Positions 51,828 to 60,430 of a stretch of 64,000 nucleotides of DNA are shown one piece after another. Below the pieces are notes generated by a model. The model saw nothing but the letters and a program-made list of their open reading frames with translations. It did no database searches and had not been told where the DNA came from. Position numbers and translations under genes: made by a program. Source of the stretch: Ferdinandcohnia sp036965165 (lineage in GTDB: Bacteria > Bacillota > Bacilli > Bacillales > Bacillaceae_L); NCBI RefSeq assembly GCF_036965165.1, contig NZ_JBALOX010000011.1, forward strand, positions 1-64,000. Direction: 5' to 3'. Position 1 is the stretch's first letter. Every line of letters starts with the position of its first letter.

Positions 51828-52874
51828 CTACTTTGTTAAAAATGTATACTTTGTTTCCCACAGGTATTCCTCATCTTTTTTCACAACAACAGATGGGAAG
51901 TTTGGATGATTAATCGCATCTGGTAGCCCCTGTGTCTCTAGGCAAATTCCGAGATACGGTCGCGCCTTTATTCCTCTAATTTCGAAATCGCCTTCTAACT
52001 GATTGCTGGTGTAAACGACAACAGCTGGTTGGTTTGTTTCAACAATCAGAGTTCTTCCAGATGTTTCATCACTTAACTGGATTTCTTGATTTTGATTACT
52101 TGTTAAGAGTAACGGATGATCATATCCATTACCTGCCAAAATGTTTTGAGGGTTGTCCGCAATTGTCCCGTCCACAATCTTTCTGCCATTTTGGAAATCA
52201 AATGCTGTTCCTGTTACATCAAGCATTACACCGGTTGGCAGCAGCTCATCATTTAACTCTAGGAAACGATCACTTTTTAATGTTAATTCATGTTGGAGAA
52301 TATCGTCTTTTATATTTCCTGAAAGATTAAAATACGTATGGTTTGTAAGATTTAAGATTGTATTTTTATCTGATACTGCTGACATAGTTATTTTGAATTC
52401 GTTTTTGTTGTTTAAAAGGTATCTTACTTTTGTGGTAACGGTTCCCGGATACCCACCTTCACCATCTTGACGTACATAAGAGAACTCTACACCTACTTCT
52501 TCCGGTTGTTCAATCACTGTTGCATCCCAAACGAGGTTACTAAAGCCCTTCGCACCGCCATGTAAATGATTATTATTCTCGTTTTTCTCAAGATTATAGA
52601 CAGTGCCGTCGAGTTCAAATTGTCCTGCCTTAATTCTCCCTGATATCGGTCCAACAATTGCTCCAAAATACGGAGAGTATTTTAGATAGTCCTCAATTTT
52701 ATCAAAACCAAGGACCACATTCTCAAGATTGCCGTTCTTGTCAGGGGTGATCATGTCAGTTATAATGCATCCGTAGTTAATACAACGAAATGACATCCCC
52801 TGGTCATTTTCAATTGTATAGGCGTGAATCGGTTGATTCCCTAGTTCACCAAAAATGTCTGTCGTAATCTTCAT
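51828..52874 (-). CDS. galM: Aldose 1-epimerase (mutarotase)
   Basis: About 348 residues. It interconverts beta- and alpha-D-galactose so that GalK receives the alpha form. Family motifs include the substrate His in NNHLHGG and the HTYFNLSG motif, and the C-terminal catalytic Glu in YLGICLETQGLPDAINHPNFPS. ATG at 52874 after GGAGGG is the start. It is the last enzyme gene of the gal cluster, 16 bases after galT. Confidence 0.92.
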   Translation of the reverse strand: MKITTDIFGELGNQPIHAYTIENDQGMSFRCINYGCIITDMITPDKNGNLENVVLGFDKIEDYLKYSPYFGAIVGPISGRIKAGQFELDGTVYNLEKNENNNHLHGGAKGFSNLVWDATVIEQPEEVGVEFSYVRQDGEGGYPGTVTTKVRYLLNNKNEFKITMSAVSDKNTILNLTNHTYFNLSGNIKDDILQHELTLKSDRFLELNDELLPTGVMLDVTGTAFDFQNGRKIVDGTIADNPQNILAGNGYDHPLLLTSNQNQEIQLSDETSGRTLIVETNQPAVVVYTSNQLEGDFEIRGIKARPYLGICLETQGLPDAINHPNFPSVVVKKDEEYLWETKYTFLTK

Positions 52875-52890
52875 CTTCTCACCCTCCAAA

Positions 52891-54375
52891 TTATTCGCTT
52901 TTCATTTGTTCTATAAATCTCGTAAACGCAGCTTGGCCCACTTCATTACGCTTGTACACACCGGCATCCTCAAGAACGCGCATGAACTTTTTACCGACTT
53001 CGCGCTTCACAAGCTCATGGACATTATCTTTTGTTGGGTTGTAAGCTTTAAGCTCATCCGCCCAATCTTGATGAATTGGGTTGACCGAGATCAATTCACC
53101 AACTAGGTAATTTTCAACCTCCTGCAGCTCGGTTTTGAGTCGAGCCGGGAGCACCGCTAATCCCATAACCTCAATGAGACCGATGTTTTCCTTTTTAATA
53201 TGGTGCACATCTGCATGTGGATGGAAAATGCCGAGTGGATGCTCGTCGCTTGTGCGGTTGTTGCGAAGCACAAGGTCAAGCTCGTATTTACCGTTTCGTT
53301 TTCGAGCAATCGGTGTAATCGTGTTATGCGGTGTTTCGCCGGTGAACGCGATGATATCAACTTCAGGGTCGCTATACTGGCGCCAAGCCTGTAAAATGTG
53401 ATCACCCGCTTCAACTAAGGTTTCAACATCACTGCTTCTTAAGCGAAGAACAGACATCGGCCATTTTACAGTTGAGAATTCGATTGTTCCAAAGCGTTCC
53501 CACGTAAATTTCAGCTCATCTTCAGCTTTCGCCATCGCAAATTCATAGTTCCCACCCTGGTAGTGATCATGGGTTAAAATCGAGCCCCCAACAATGGGGA
53601 TGTCTGCGTTAGACCCAATGAAGTAATGCGGAAATTTTTCAACAAAACCAAGTAAACGCTTGAACGTTTCCTTGCTAATTTTCATATCGCGATGGTCCTC
53701 GCACAGCACGATACAGTGCTCGTTGTAGTACACATACGGCGAATATTGCAGATACCAATTTTCACCCTCGAGTGGCACTGGGACGATGCGGTGATTGGAG
53801 CGTGCTGGATGTCCAATTCGACCCGCATAACCTTCATTTTCCACACAAAGTAAGCACTTCGGATATTTCTCACCAGTCGTTTTCATTTCTTTTTCAAGCG
53901 CAATTTGCTTTGGATCCTTCTCCGGCTTTGACAGATTGATTGTGATATCTAGCTCGCCGTATTCCGTTTCCACCTTATATTCAATGTTTTTTTCGATTCT
54001 CTTCATTTGAATGTAATTACTATTTTTACTTAATTCATAAAAATAGTTCGTTGCAGCAGCTGGGTCTTTTTCAAGAAGTTCATAAAAATGACGTGTCACC
54101 GCGGACGGAAGTGGGATCATCGTATTCATGATTTTACTCGCAAGAATTTCTTTTGCGTCAAAGTAGTCCTCGATAACCCCGTTCTCACACGCGTAATCAA
54201 CTAAGTCCTCAACCAAGGTTGGGATGTCTTTTTCCGGTGAGATAGTGGGCTCGAAGTCCTCAAGTCCCAGCAGAGATAGAACCTGGTTTCGAACGTAAAT
54301 CCTATCTTCTTTTTCGATGAGTCCGACCTTAACGGCTTGTTCTGTTAGTTGTTGTATGATGCCGTAAATGTTCAA
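52891..54375 (-). CDS. galT: UDP-glucose-hexose-1-phosphate uridylyltransferase (Firmicute type)
   Basis: About 494 residues, the long GalT class of Firmicutes. It transfers UMP from UDP-glucose to galactose-1-phosphate in the Leloir pathway. Recognised from length and the segments PKCLLCVENEGYAGRIGHPARSNHR (in part), SNADIPIVGGSILTHDHYQGG and FHPHADVHHIKKENIGLIEVMG (in part). TTG at 54375, eight bases after GAGG, gives the family-typical MNIYGIIQQL start; ATG at 54402 overlaps galE and lacks a site. Confidence 0.92.
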   Translation of the reverse strand: MNIYGIIQQLTEQAVKVGLIEKEDRIYVRNQVLSLLGLEDFEPTISPEKDIPTLVEDLVDYACENGVIEDYFDAKEILASKIMNTMIPLPSAVTRHFYELLEKDPAAATNYFYELSKNSNYIQMKRIEKNIEYKVETEYGELDITINLSKPEKDPKQIALEKEMKTTGEKYPKCLLCVENEGYAGRIGHPARSNHRIVPVPLEGENWYLQYSPYVYYNEHCIVLCEDHRDMKISKETFKRLLGFVEKFPHYFIGSNADIPIVGGSILTHDHYQGGNYEFAMAKAEDELKFTWERFGTIEFSTVKWPMSVLRLRSSDVETLVEAGDHILQAWRQYSDPEVDIIAFTGETPHNTITPIARKRNGKYELDLVLRNNRTSDEHPLGIFHPHADVHHIKKENIGLIEVMGLAVLPARLKTELQEVENYLVGELISVNPIHQDWADELKAYNPTKDNVHELVKREVGKKFMRVLEDAGVYKRNEVGQAAFTRFIEQMKSE

Positions 54376-54385
54376 GTTGCTCGCC

Positions 54386-55375
54386 TCAGCTTTCATACCC
54401 ATTTGGGTGGTTTACATGCCAGTTCCACGCATCCTTGATGATTTCGTTGATTGAAGTACGTTTTGGTTCCCAACCTAGCACTTCCTTCGCTTTTCCAGAT
54501 GATGCGATAAGAATACTTGGGTCACCTGCACGTCGTTCTCCTAGTTTCACAGGAATGTCACGTTGTGTAACCTCTTTTGCCGCTCCAACCATTTCTTTCA
54601 CTGAGAACCCGCTATTGCTTCCTAGGTTAAAATAGTTACTTTCACCGCCATTTTGCAGGTATTTCAATGCTAAAATATGCGCATTAATGAGGTCCTCAAC
54701 ATGGATGTAGTCGCGGATACAAGTGCCATCTGGAGTATCATAGTCTTCGCCGAAGATGGTGATAAACTCTCTTGTTCCTAATGCTGCTTGTAAAATCACC
54801 GGGATTAGATGTGTTTCCGGATCATGGTCCTCACCGATTTCGCCAGTTGCACGTGCGCCAGCCACATTGAAATAGCGGAGTGACACGAATTTGATGTCAT
54901 GCGCAATCTCAGACCACTTCATCATTTTTTCCATCGCAAGCTTTGTTTCGCCATATGTGTTAGTTGGGACAGTTGGCATGTCCTCGGTGATTGGTACCTG
55001 CTTTGGCTCACCATAGGTTGCTGCGGTTGACGAGAATACGATGTATTTCACGTTATTGTTTTTCATTATTTCAAGGACAATCTGAGTTCCGTACACATTA
55101 TTGTCGTAGTATTTTAACGGGTCAACCATTGATTCACCGACTAGTGAATTCGCCGCAAAATGAATCACCGCATCAATGTTTTCTTTTTCAAAAACCGATT
55201 GTAAAAAAGCTCGGTCACGAATGTCCCCTTCGTAAAACTTCGCCTTCGGGTGAACTGCCTCTTTGTGACCCGTTTGAAGATTGTCGACGACCACAACGTC
55301 CTCGTTTGCGTCAATTAATTGATAAACGGCGTGTGAACCGATATAACCTGCTCCACCTAAAACTAAAATACTCAT
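54386..55375 (-). CDS. galE: UDP-glucose 4-epimerase
   Basis: Short-chain dehydrogenase-type epimerase, 329 residues. It converts UDP-galactose to UDP-glucose with bound NAD. The NAD-binding motif is GGAGYIGSHA, and the catalytic SSTAAT...YGETK (Tyr-x-x-x-Lys) is present. It is also family-typical in LRYFNVAGA and GDPSILIASS. The start is ATG at 55375 behind AAAGGAG. It precedes galT. Confidence 0.95.
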   Translation of the reverse strand: MSILVLGGAGYIGSHAVYQLIDANEDVVVVDNLQTGHKEAVHPKAKFYEGDIRDRAFLQSVFEKENIDAVIHFAANSLVGESMVDPLKYYDNNVYGTQIVLEIMKNNNVKYIVFSSTAATYGEPKQVPITEDMPTVPTNTYGETKLAMEKMMKWSEIAHDIKFVSLRYFNVAGARATGEIGEDHDPETHLIPVILQAALGTREFITIFGEDYDTPDGTCIRDYIHVEDLINAHILALKYLQNGGESNYFNLGSNSGFSVKEMVGAAKEVTQRDIPVKLGERRAGDPSILIASSGKAKEVLGWEPKRTSINEIIKDAWNWHVNHPNGYES

Positions 55376-55424
55376 ATTTGATTCGCTCCTTTTGTTTGAT
55401 CAAGGGAATGGTCCCTCAAAAATG

Positions 55425-55475
55425 CAATTCAGGTAACTAATGCGCAATTATCGAATTTAAAGCGCAATTCTATGA
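55425..55475 (+). repeat. Short 20-bp-period repeat (locus 8), GCAATT motif
   Basis: GCAATT occurs at 55425, 55445 and 55465, exactly 20 bp apart, within the 144-base galK-galE spacer. Only three units, so chance cannot be excluded. Confidence 0.45.
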
Positions 55476-55519
55476 TTGGACCACTTAATTAGTGGCCACT
55501 ACCTGTCCCCGAGTCCCTT

Positions 55520-56683
55520 TTATAGTTCCTTCGCGCCATCGCCGATGCTTACTTCATAGAAGGAAGCCGGGTAGCCGATGGTTTCTTCATAGATTTTTCC
55601 GATGTTTTCGATGATTGCCTGTGCTTTGTCTTTTTCGACTAGGGCAATCGCGCAGCCACCGAATCCAGCACCTGTCATGCGTGCACCAAGGACACCATCC
55701 TGCGCCCACGCCGCTTCCGCAAGAGTATCTAGCTCTTTACCAGTTACTTCATAGTCATCTCGTAATGATGTGTGGGATGCGTTGAGTAAGCGGCCAAATT
55801 CTGTTAGGTCACCAGCTGTTAGTGCTTTTAGCGCCTCTAGAGTTCGTTCGTTTTCATACACCGCATGCTTAGCGCGTTTTAGTAAAGTTTTACTATCAAT
55901 TAAACGCTTGTACTGTTCGAATTGCTCGCTGCTGATGTTTCCAAGAGCCTGAACTTTAAGCTCTTTTTGAAGTTGCGCAAGGGCCTGTTCACACTCACTG
56001 CGACGCTCATTGTATTTTGAATCCGCAAGCTCACGGCGCTTGTTCGTGTTCATAATTAAAATCAAATGCTCGTCTAGATCTAGTGGTGCGTATTCGTACT
56101 TTAATGTATCACAATCTAGTAAAATCCCTGCATTCTTTTTACCCATTCCGATTGCAAATTGGTCCATGATGCCACTGTTGACACCAATGAACTTATTTTC
56201 CACAAGTTGACCAATTTTTACAAGTTCAACGCGGTCGATTTTGAGTTCAAATAGTTTTTCAAACATTACACCAGATACGAGCTCGATTGATGCAGATGAA
56301 GAAAGACCCGCGCCATTTGGGATATTCCCGTAAAAAAGCACGTCAACTCCTGTCTGGATGTCGTAGCCTTTTTCACGCAGATAACGAAGCATGCCCTTCG
56401 GATAATTTGCCCAATCGTGAGCTTTGTTGTAATCAAGGTTGTTAAGGTCAAACTCAATGACCCCTACGTCTTCAAAATTCATTGAGAACATTCTGATTTT
56501 GTCATCTTGGCGCTTTCTTGCTAATGCGTATGTTCCTTTTGTAATAGATGCTGGGAATACATGACCACCGTTGTAGTCGGTGTGCTCCCCAATGAGGTTA
56601 ATGCGCCCTGGCGCGAAGAAGCTTCTGTAATCGGTTTCGTTAAATATCGCTATAAATTTATCTGAAAGTTGGTTGAGATCCAT
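55520..56683 (-). CDS. galK: Galactokinase
   Basis: GHMP-family kinase of 387 residues that phosphorylates alpha-D-galactose at C1. The galactose signature is GRINLIGEHTDYNGG, the ATP loop GLSSSASIE and the C-terminal GARMTGAGFGGC. It is the first gene of the gal cluster, with its own sigma-A promoter and palindromic operator upstream. The start is ATG at 56683 behind GGAGG. Confidence 0.96.
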   Translation of the reverse strand: MDLNQLSDKFIAIFNETDYRSFFAPGRINLIGEHTDYNGGHVFPASITKGTYALARKRQDDKIRMFSMNFEDVGVIEFDLNNLDYNKAHDWANYPKGMLRYLREKGYDIQTGVDVLFYGNIPNGAGLSSSASIELVSGVMFEKLFELKIDRVELVKIGQLVENKFIGVNSGIMDQFAIGMGKKNAGILLDCDTLKYEYAPLDLDEHLILIMNTNKRRELADSKYNERRSECEQALAQLQKELKVQALGNISSEQFEQYKRLIDSKTLLKRAKHAVYENERTLEALKALTAGDLTEFGRLLNASHTSLRDDYEVTGKELDTLAEAAWAQDGVLGARMTGAGFGGCAIALVEKDKAQAIIENIGKIYEETIGYPASFYEVSIGDGAKEL

Positions 56684-56719
56684 GATGGTTTTTCCTCCAA
56701 TACTTTAGTTCTTATATTT

Positions 56720-56748
56720 ATTGTAGAGGCCGAAGTAAAAACAGTCAA
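56720..56748 (-). promoter_or_regulatory. Sigma-A promoter of galK
   Basis: On the minus strand, -35 TTGACT (56743-56748) and -10 TACAAT (56720-56725) have 17-bp spacing, about 37 bases upstream of the galK start. Confidence 0.75.
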
Positions 56749-56752
56749 TAGA

Positions 56753-56775
56753 TTTTAGTTAAAGTTTAACTAAAA
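56753..56775. promoter_or_regulatory. 23-bp perfect palindrome, candidate galR operator
   Basis: Arms TTTTAGTTAAA and TTTAACTAAAA flank one central base, immediately upstream of the galK -35 box. The symmetry and place suit a LacI-family dimer. It lacks the central CG pair of classical LacI operators, so the assignment is tentative. Confidence 0.6.
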
Positions 56776-56809
56776 GTTTTATGAGTTATTTTTATACAAA
56801 TAAAAGAGA

Positions 56810-56830
56810 AGCAACCTACATGAGGTTACT
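56810..56830 (-). terminator. Possible terminator downstream of the TauE gene
   Basis: The minus-strand stem AACCT / AGGTT is followed by GCTTCTCTTTTATTTG. The stem is short and the distance to the TauE stop is about 130 bases, so confidence is low. Confidence 0.35.
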
Positions 56831-56958
56831 CCCCTTTAAGAACCGAAGGAACGATTCTCTTTGATCCTTTAACCCATTCACCCTGTACGGAACCTTGGTA
56901 ATACCCCAAGGTAAACTCACTGTGGCAAACATTATGCATTCAATGTACAAAACAGCCA

Positions 56959-57783
56959 TTAATGAAAATACATCCTGAATCCTATGATAATTAACAAATA
57001 GGATAACATTTGCATAATCACTCGACTTGGTATTCTCTGCGATAGGAAAACACCAATCTGGGAACCAATAATAATCCCAAGTCCTCCAAATAAAACAATC
57101 GTCCAATCAATATTCTCATTCATAATCTGTAGAACGACTCCTACAGAAGAATACAAACACAAGGAAAATATTGAAGTTGCTGTCGCGATATGGGTTGGAA
57201 CACGAAATATGTAAACCAAAATCGGGACAAGCAACCATCCTCCACCAATGCCAAGATAACTTGAGAGAATCCCCATAAAAAAACCAAGTGGAATAAGCCA
57301 TTTTACTTGTAGCCTTATATGTGCCTGATGATCAGGCGTGGGGCTACCTTTTGAGGTATCTGCAATGCTAGTAGTTGCTGCTACCTCATTTTTAGCATTC
57401 TTCTTTTTTACTATATTTGTATTTTTTATGACTAAAAAGAAGCCCAAAAGAACAAGCACACTTGCAAAGAAAATGTAAAAATACGTAGAAGAGTAGAGTT
57501 TAAGTAACCATACACCGATAAATGACCCAGGAAAAGCACCAATTCCAAGTATAATTCCAGTTCGATACTGAATCCTCTTTTGTTTGGCGTATCCGACTAC
57601 ACCGGATAATGAGTTTAGTAATACAATTACAAGTCCTGTTCCCGCGGCAATTGCTGGATTGATATGAAAGAGAAGTAGAAGTGCCGGTACAAATAGAAAA
57701 CCACCACCTGCCCCGACAATTGCTCCATATCCACCCGCAAATATGCCGATTACCATAAGTAAAATACTTGTTGTTATATCCAA
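56959..57783 (-). CDS. TauE/SafE-family membrane exporter
   Basis: 274 residues with about eight membrane spans in two halves, each with the family's glycine-rich motif (GAIVGAGGGFLFVPALLL near residue 20 and LGIGGGWLLVPILVY in the second half). Members export sulfite, sulfoacetate or related anions; the substrate here is unknown. A hydrophilic loop (about 120-150) separates the halves. The start is TTG at 57783 behind GGGAG. It is not clearly linked to neighbours. Confidence 0.85.
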   Translation of the reverse strand: MDITTSILLMVIGIFAGGYGAIVGAGGGFLFVPALLLLFHINPAIAAGTGLVIVLLNSLSGVVGYAKQKRIQYRTGIILGIGAFPGSFIGVWLLKLYSSTYFYIFFASVLVLLGFFLVIKNTNIVKKKNAKNEVAATTSIADTSKGSPTPDHQAHIRLQVKWLIPLGFFMGILSSYLGIGGGWLLVPILVYIFRVPTHIATATSIFSLCLYSSVGVVLQIMNENIDWTIVLFGGLGIIIGSQIGVFLSQRIPSRVIMQMLSYLLIIIGFRMYFH

Positions 57784-58030
57784 TCTCCCGCTCCCCTACT
57801 TGTAAATCTTACCTATCTAGCTACCTAATTTTCTATTTGTAGTAAAATATTAATGTATGTCAGGCTATAACGAAATGTAATATGAGTATGATATAGAATA
57901 GTTCGTCATGACTCTTTTTTAATGAAAAAAAGAAACTACCATTAGTCTAGCGCTATATACTTTTATATAGTTTTATTTTCACAAAAAAATCATTGCCACA
58001 CCTTAAATAATTTTATACTTTTCAAAAAGT

Positions 58031-58264
58031 TCATTTACCAAGTAAAGCTTCCTTAGATGTTTTTATTGACTCTGTTGGGCAGCCCTCAATTGCATCATTC
58101 AAATCATCTAGTAAACCTTCTGGAATTTGAGAAATACCCTGATTATTATCTAAGATTACATAAGCAATACCTTCATCGTCGTAATCAAATATATCAGGAG
58201 CAGCTGCTCCGCAAGCACCACAGGCAATACACGTATCCTGGTCTACCCATGTATAATTAATCAA
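58031..58264 (-). CDS. [4Fe-4S] ferredoxin
   Basis: A 77-residue acidic ferredoxin. Three cluster cysteines sit in CIACGAC and a fourth in CPTES near the C-terminus, so it carries a single [4Fe-4S] cluster as in Bacillus Fer. It is a low-potential electron carrier. The start is TTG at 58264 behind AGGAGG. It lies in the same direction 140 bases after etfA, suggesting, but not proving, an electron-transfer partnership. Confidence 0.9.
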   Translation of the reverse strand: MINYTWVDQDTCIACGACGAAAPDIFDYDDEGIAYVILDNNQGISQIPEGLLDDLNDAIEGCPTESIKTSKEALLGK

Positions 58265-58401
58265 ATAAATACCTCCTTCATCACATTATTTTTTATTGTG
58301 TTTCTATAAAATTCCTATATGTTTTCGCACTCTATAGCTAATGGTCCTTCATATAAGAAACTTAAAACTATAAAGGTCCTTCCTTTTTATATCTCCTAAA
58401 A

Positions 58402-59388
58402 TTAGACCGATATTTTAGCATTCATAATTTGTTTCAATTCTTCCGTTAAAAGTGGAACAATCTCAAATAAATCTCCAACAATTCCGTAATCTGCTACTTC
58501 AAAAATCGGTGCTTCTGGATCTTTATTAATTGCAACGATGACTTTTGAGTTAGACATTCCAGCTAGATGTTGAATAGCACCCGATATTCCACAAGCAATA
58601 TAAAGGTCTGGTGTAACAACCTTTCCAGTTTGCCCGATTTGCAAGGAGTAGTCACAATATTCTGCATCACATGCTCCCCGTGATGCACCTACTGCACCAC
58701 CTAATACATTTGCAAGTTCTTGTAATGGTTTAAATCCCTCTCTACCCTTTACACCACGGCCACCAGCGATAACCACTTTCGCCTCCGATAAATCAACACC
58801 TCCTGTTGCTTTGCGAACAACATCTCTTACAATTGTACGAAGGTCTTTAATATCTACAGCTATATGCGATACCTCTCCCGTCTTTGACTCATCCTTCTCA
58901 AGAGGTGTAATATTGTTTGGACGAATCGTTGCAATTTTAATTTCTCCTTTAACTTGCTTTTTCTCAAACGCTTTACCTGAGTAGATAGGGCGTGTAAACA
59001 CGATATCTTCTCCATCTTTTTCTAGCGCAATTACATCAGAAATTAAACCTGTGCTCAGTCTCATTGCTATACGTGGTGACATATCTTTTCCAATTGCTGT
59101 ATGACCTAATATAATTCCTTTTGGATTTTCAGCATTGATCACTTGAAGAAGTGCTTGTTGATAGGCATCTGTTGTATAGCTTTTAAGGTCTGCATGGTTA
59201 ACGACAATGACACGATCCGCACCATATTGCAACAAGCTATTTGCTAAATGATCAACATTTTCACCTAGAATAACTCCGACAACCTCTCCACCATCTGCAA
59301 CTACTTTACCTGCAGCGATTGCTTCAAATGATACATTACGTAATTCCACATCTTTAACTTCAGCAACTACTAATACTTTTTTTGCCAT
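58402..59388 (-). CDS. etfA: Electron transfer flavoprotein alpha subunit
   Basis: About 328 residues. The C-terminal FAD-binding domain has the signature around GQTGKVVTPDLYIACGISG. With EtfB it accepts electrons from acyl-CoA dehydrogenases. ATG at 59388, six bases after GGAGGG, fits better than ATG at 59391. etfB lies 14 bases upstream, so the two are co-expressed. Confidence 0.95.
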   Translation of the reverse strand: MAKKVLVVAEVKDVELRNVSFEAIAAGKVVADGGEVVGVILGENVDHLANSLLQYGADRVIVVNHADLKSYTTDAYQQALLQVINAENPKGIILGHTAIGKDMSPRIAMRLSTGLISDVIALEKDGEDIVFTRPIYSGKAFEKKQVKGEIKIATIRPNNITPLEKDESKTGEVSHIAVDIKDLRTIVRDVVRKATGGVDLSEAKVVIAGGRGVKGREGFKPLQELANVLGGAVGASRGACDAEYCDYSLQIGQTGKVVTPDLYIACGISGAIQHLAGMSNSKVIVAINKDPEAPIFEVADYGIVGDLFEIVPLLTEELKQIMNAKISV

Positions 59389-59401
59389 CATATTCCCTCC
59401 A

Positions 59402-60172
59402 TTAAATGACTTTTGCTTCAGACATTAAAAGTGAAACTAATTCTTTGACTTGACTGCCAGCTTCTCCTTCCAACACTTTACCAGCTTGTTTTGCTGACGG
59501 AAGGAATATATCTACCGTTACAGTTTTCGTTTCTATTTCATCTTCATCTAGATCAAGATCATCCAACTCCAAGGTTTCGAGCGGTTTTTTCTTTGCTTTC
59601 ATAATTCCTGGCAGTGATGGGTAACGAGGCTCATTCAAGCCTTGCTGCGCCGTAACAAGTACTGGCATTGAGACTTCAACAGTTTCTTCATCACCTTCTA
59701 CATCACGAACGATTGTAGCCTTCCCCGCAGCAACCTCAAGTTTTGTAATCGTTGTTACTTGTGGAATACCTAAAATTTCCGCAACACTTGGACCGACTTG
59801 ACCAGAACCACCGTCAATTGTAACGTTTCCACCAAGTATGATGTCATATTGTTGTTTTTTGATATATGCAGCAAGAAGAGTCGCTACAGTGAACTGATCA
59901 ATCTCACCTATATCTTCACTATCAATCAATACTGCTTTATCCGCTCCCATTGCAAGAGCTGTACGAAGTTCTTTTTCAGCTTCCTCTTCACCAACTGTTA
60001 CAACTGTTACTTCACCACCGTGTTGGTCCCTAAGTATGATTGCTTCTTCAATCGCATATTCATCGTAAGGGTTGATAATAAATTCAGCCCCTCCTTCTTG
60101 TATTTCCCCATTGCTTATTATAATTTGCTCTTCTGTATCAAAGGTTCGCTTTAAAATCACATAAATCTGCAT
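59402..60172 (-). CDS. etfB: Electron transfer flavoprotein beta subunit
   Basis: 256 residues, with the AMP/FAD-binding ETF fold. Family-typical are MGADKAVLID, GGNVTIDGGSGQVGPSVAEILG (in part) and the docking-loop region after VSMPVLVTAQQGLNEPRYPSLPGIMKAKKK (in part). It is the partner of EtfA. The gene pair follows an ADP-forming acyl-CoA synthetase and an acyl-CoA dehydrogenase, which agrees with a beta-oxidation-type role. Confidence 0.95.
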   Translation of the reverse strand: MQIYVILKRTFDTEEQIIISNGEIQEGGAEFIINPYDEYAIEEAIILRDQHGGEVTVVTVGEEEAEKELRTALAMGADKAVLIDSEDIGEIDQFTVATLLAAYIKKQQYDIILGGNVTIDGGSGQVGPSVAEILGIPQVTTITKLEVAAGKATIVRDVEGDEETVEVSMPVLVTAQQGLNEPRYPSLPGIMKAKKKPLETLELDDLDLDEDEIETKTVTVDIFLPSAKQAGKVLEGEAGSQVKELVSLLMSEAKVI

Positions 60173-60430
60173 CTACTATTCTCCCTCTAAAAGTTATTTT
60201 TTAAGAACATGTATAAAAACTAGGATAAAAGTATAGGTAATATTATTATCTAGGTGATTAAATTTACATCTATTTAAAATATCTCCAGAACTATGAGTCT
60301 ATTGATTCTTTTAGTAACTTCAGATTCCATGAAACGCTACTTTTCCAGCGTACAAGATGTCTTTAAATGTAATAGGGGACCCCTCAGAGTTTCAAAAACC
60401 TCTGATATCCTCGAGCAAAGATGATTAGCT

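Noticed and set aside
56816..57106. 96-codon frame overlapping the TauE gene end
   Set aside because: It overlaps a clear membrane-protein gene in another frame and shows no domain or start signal.
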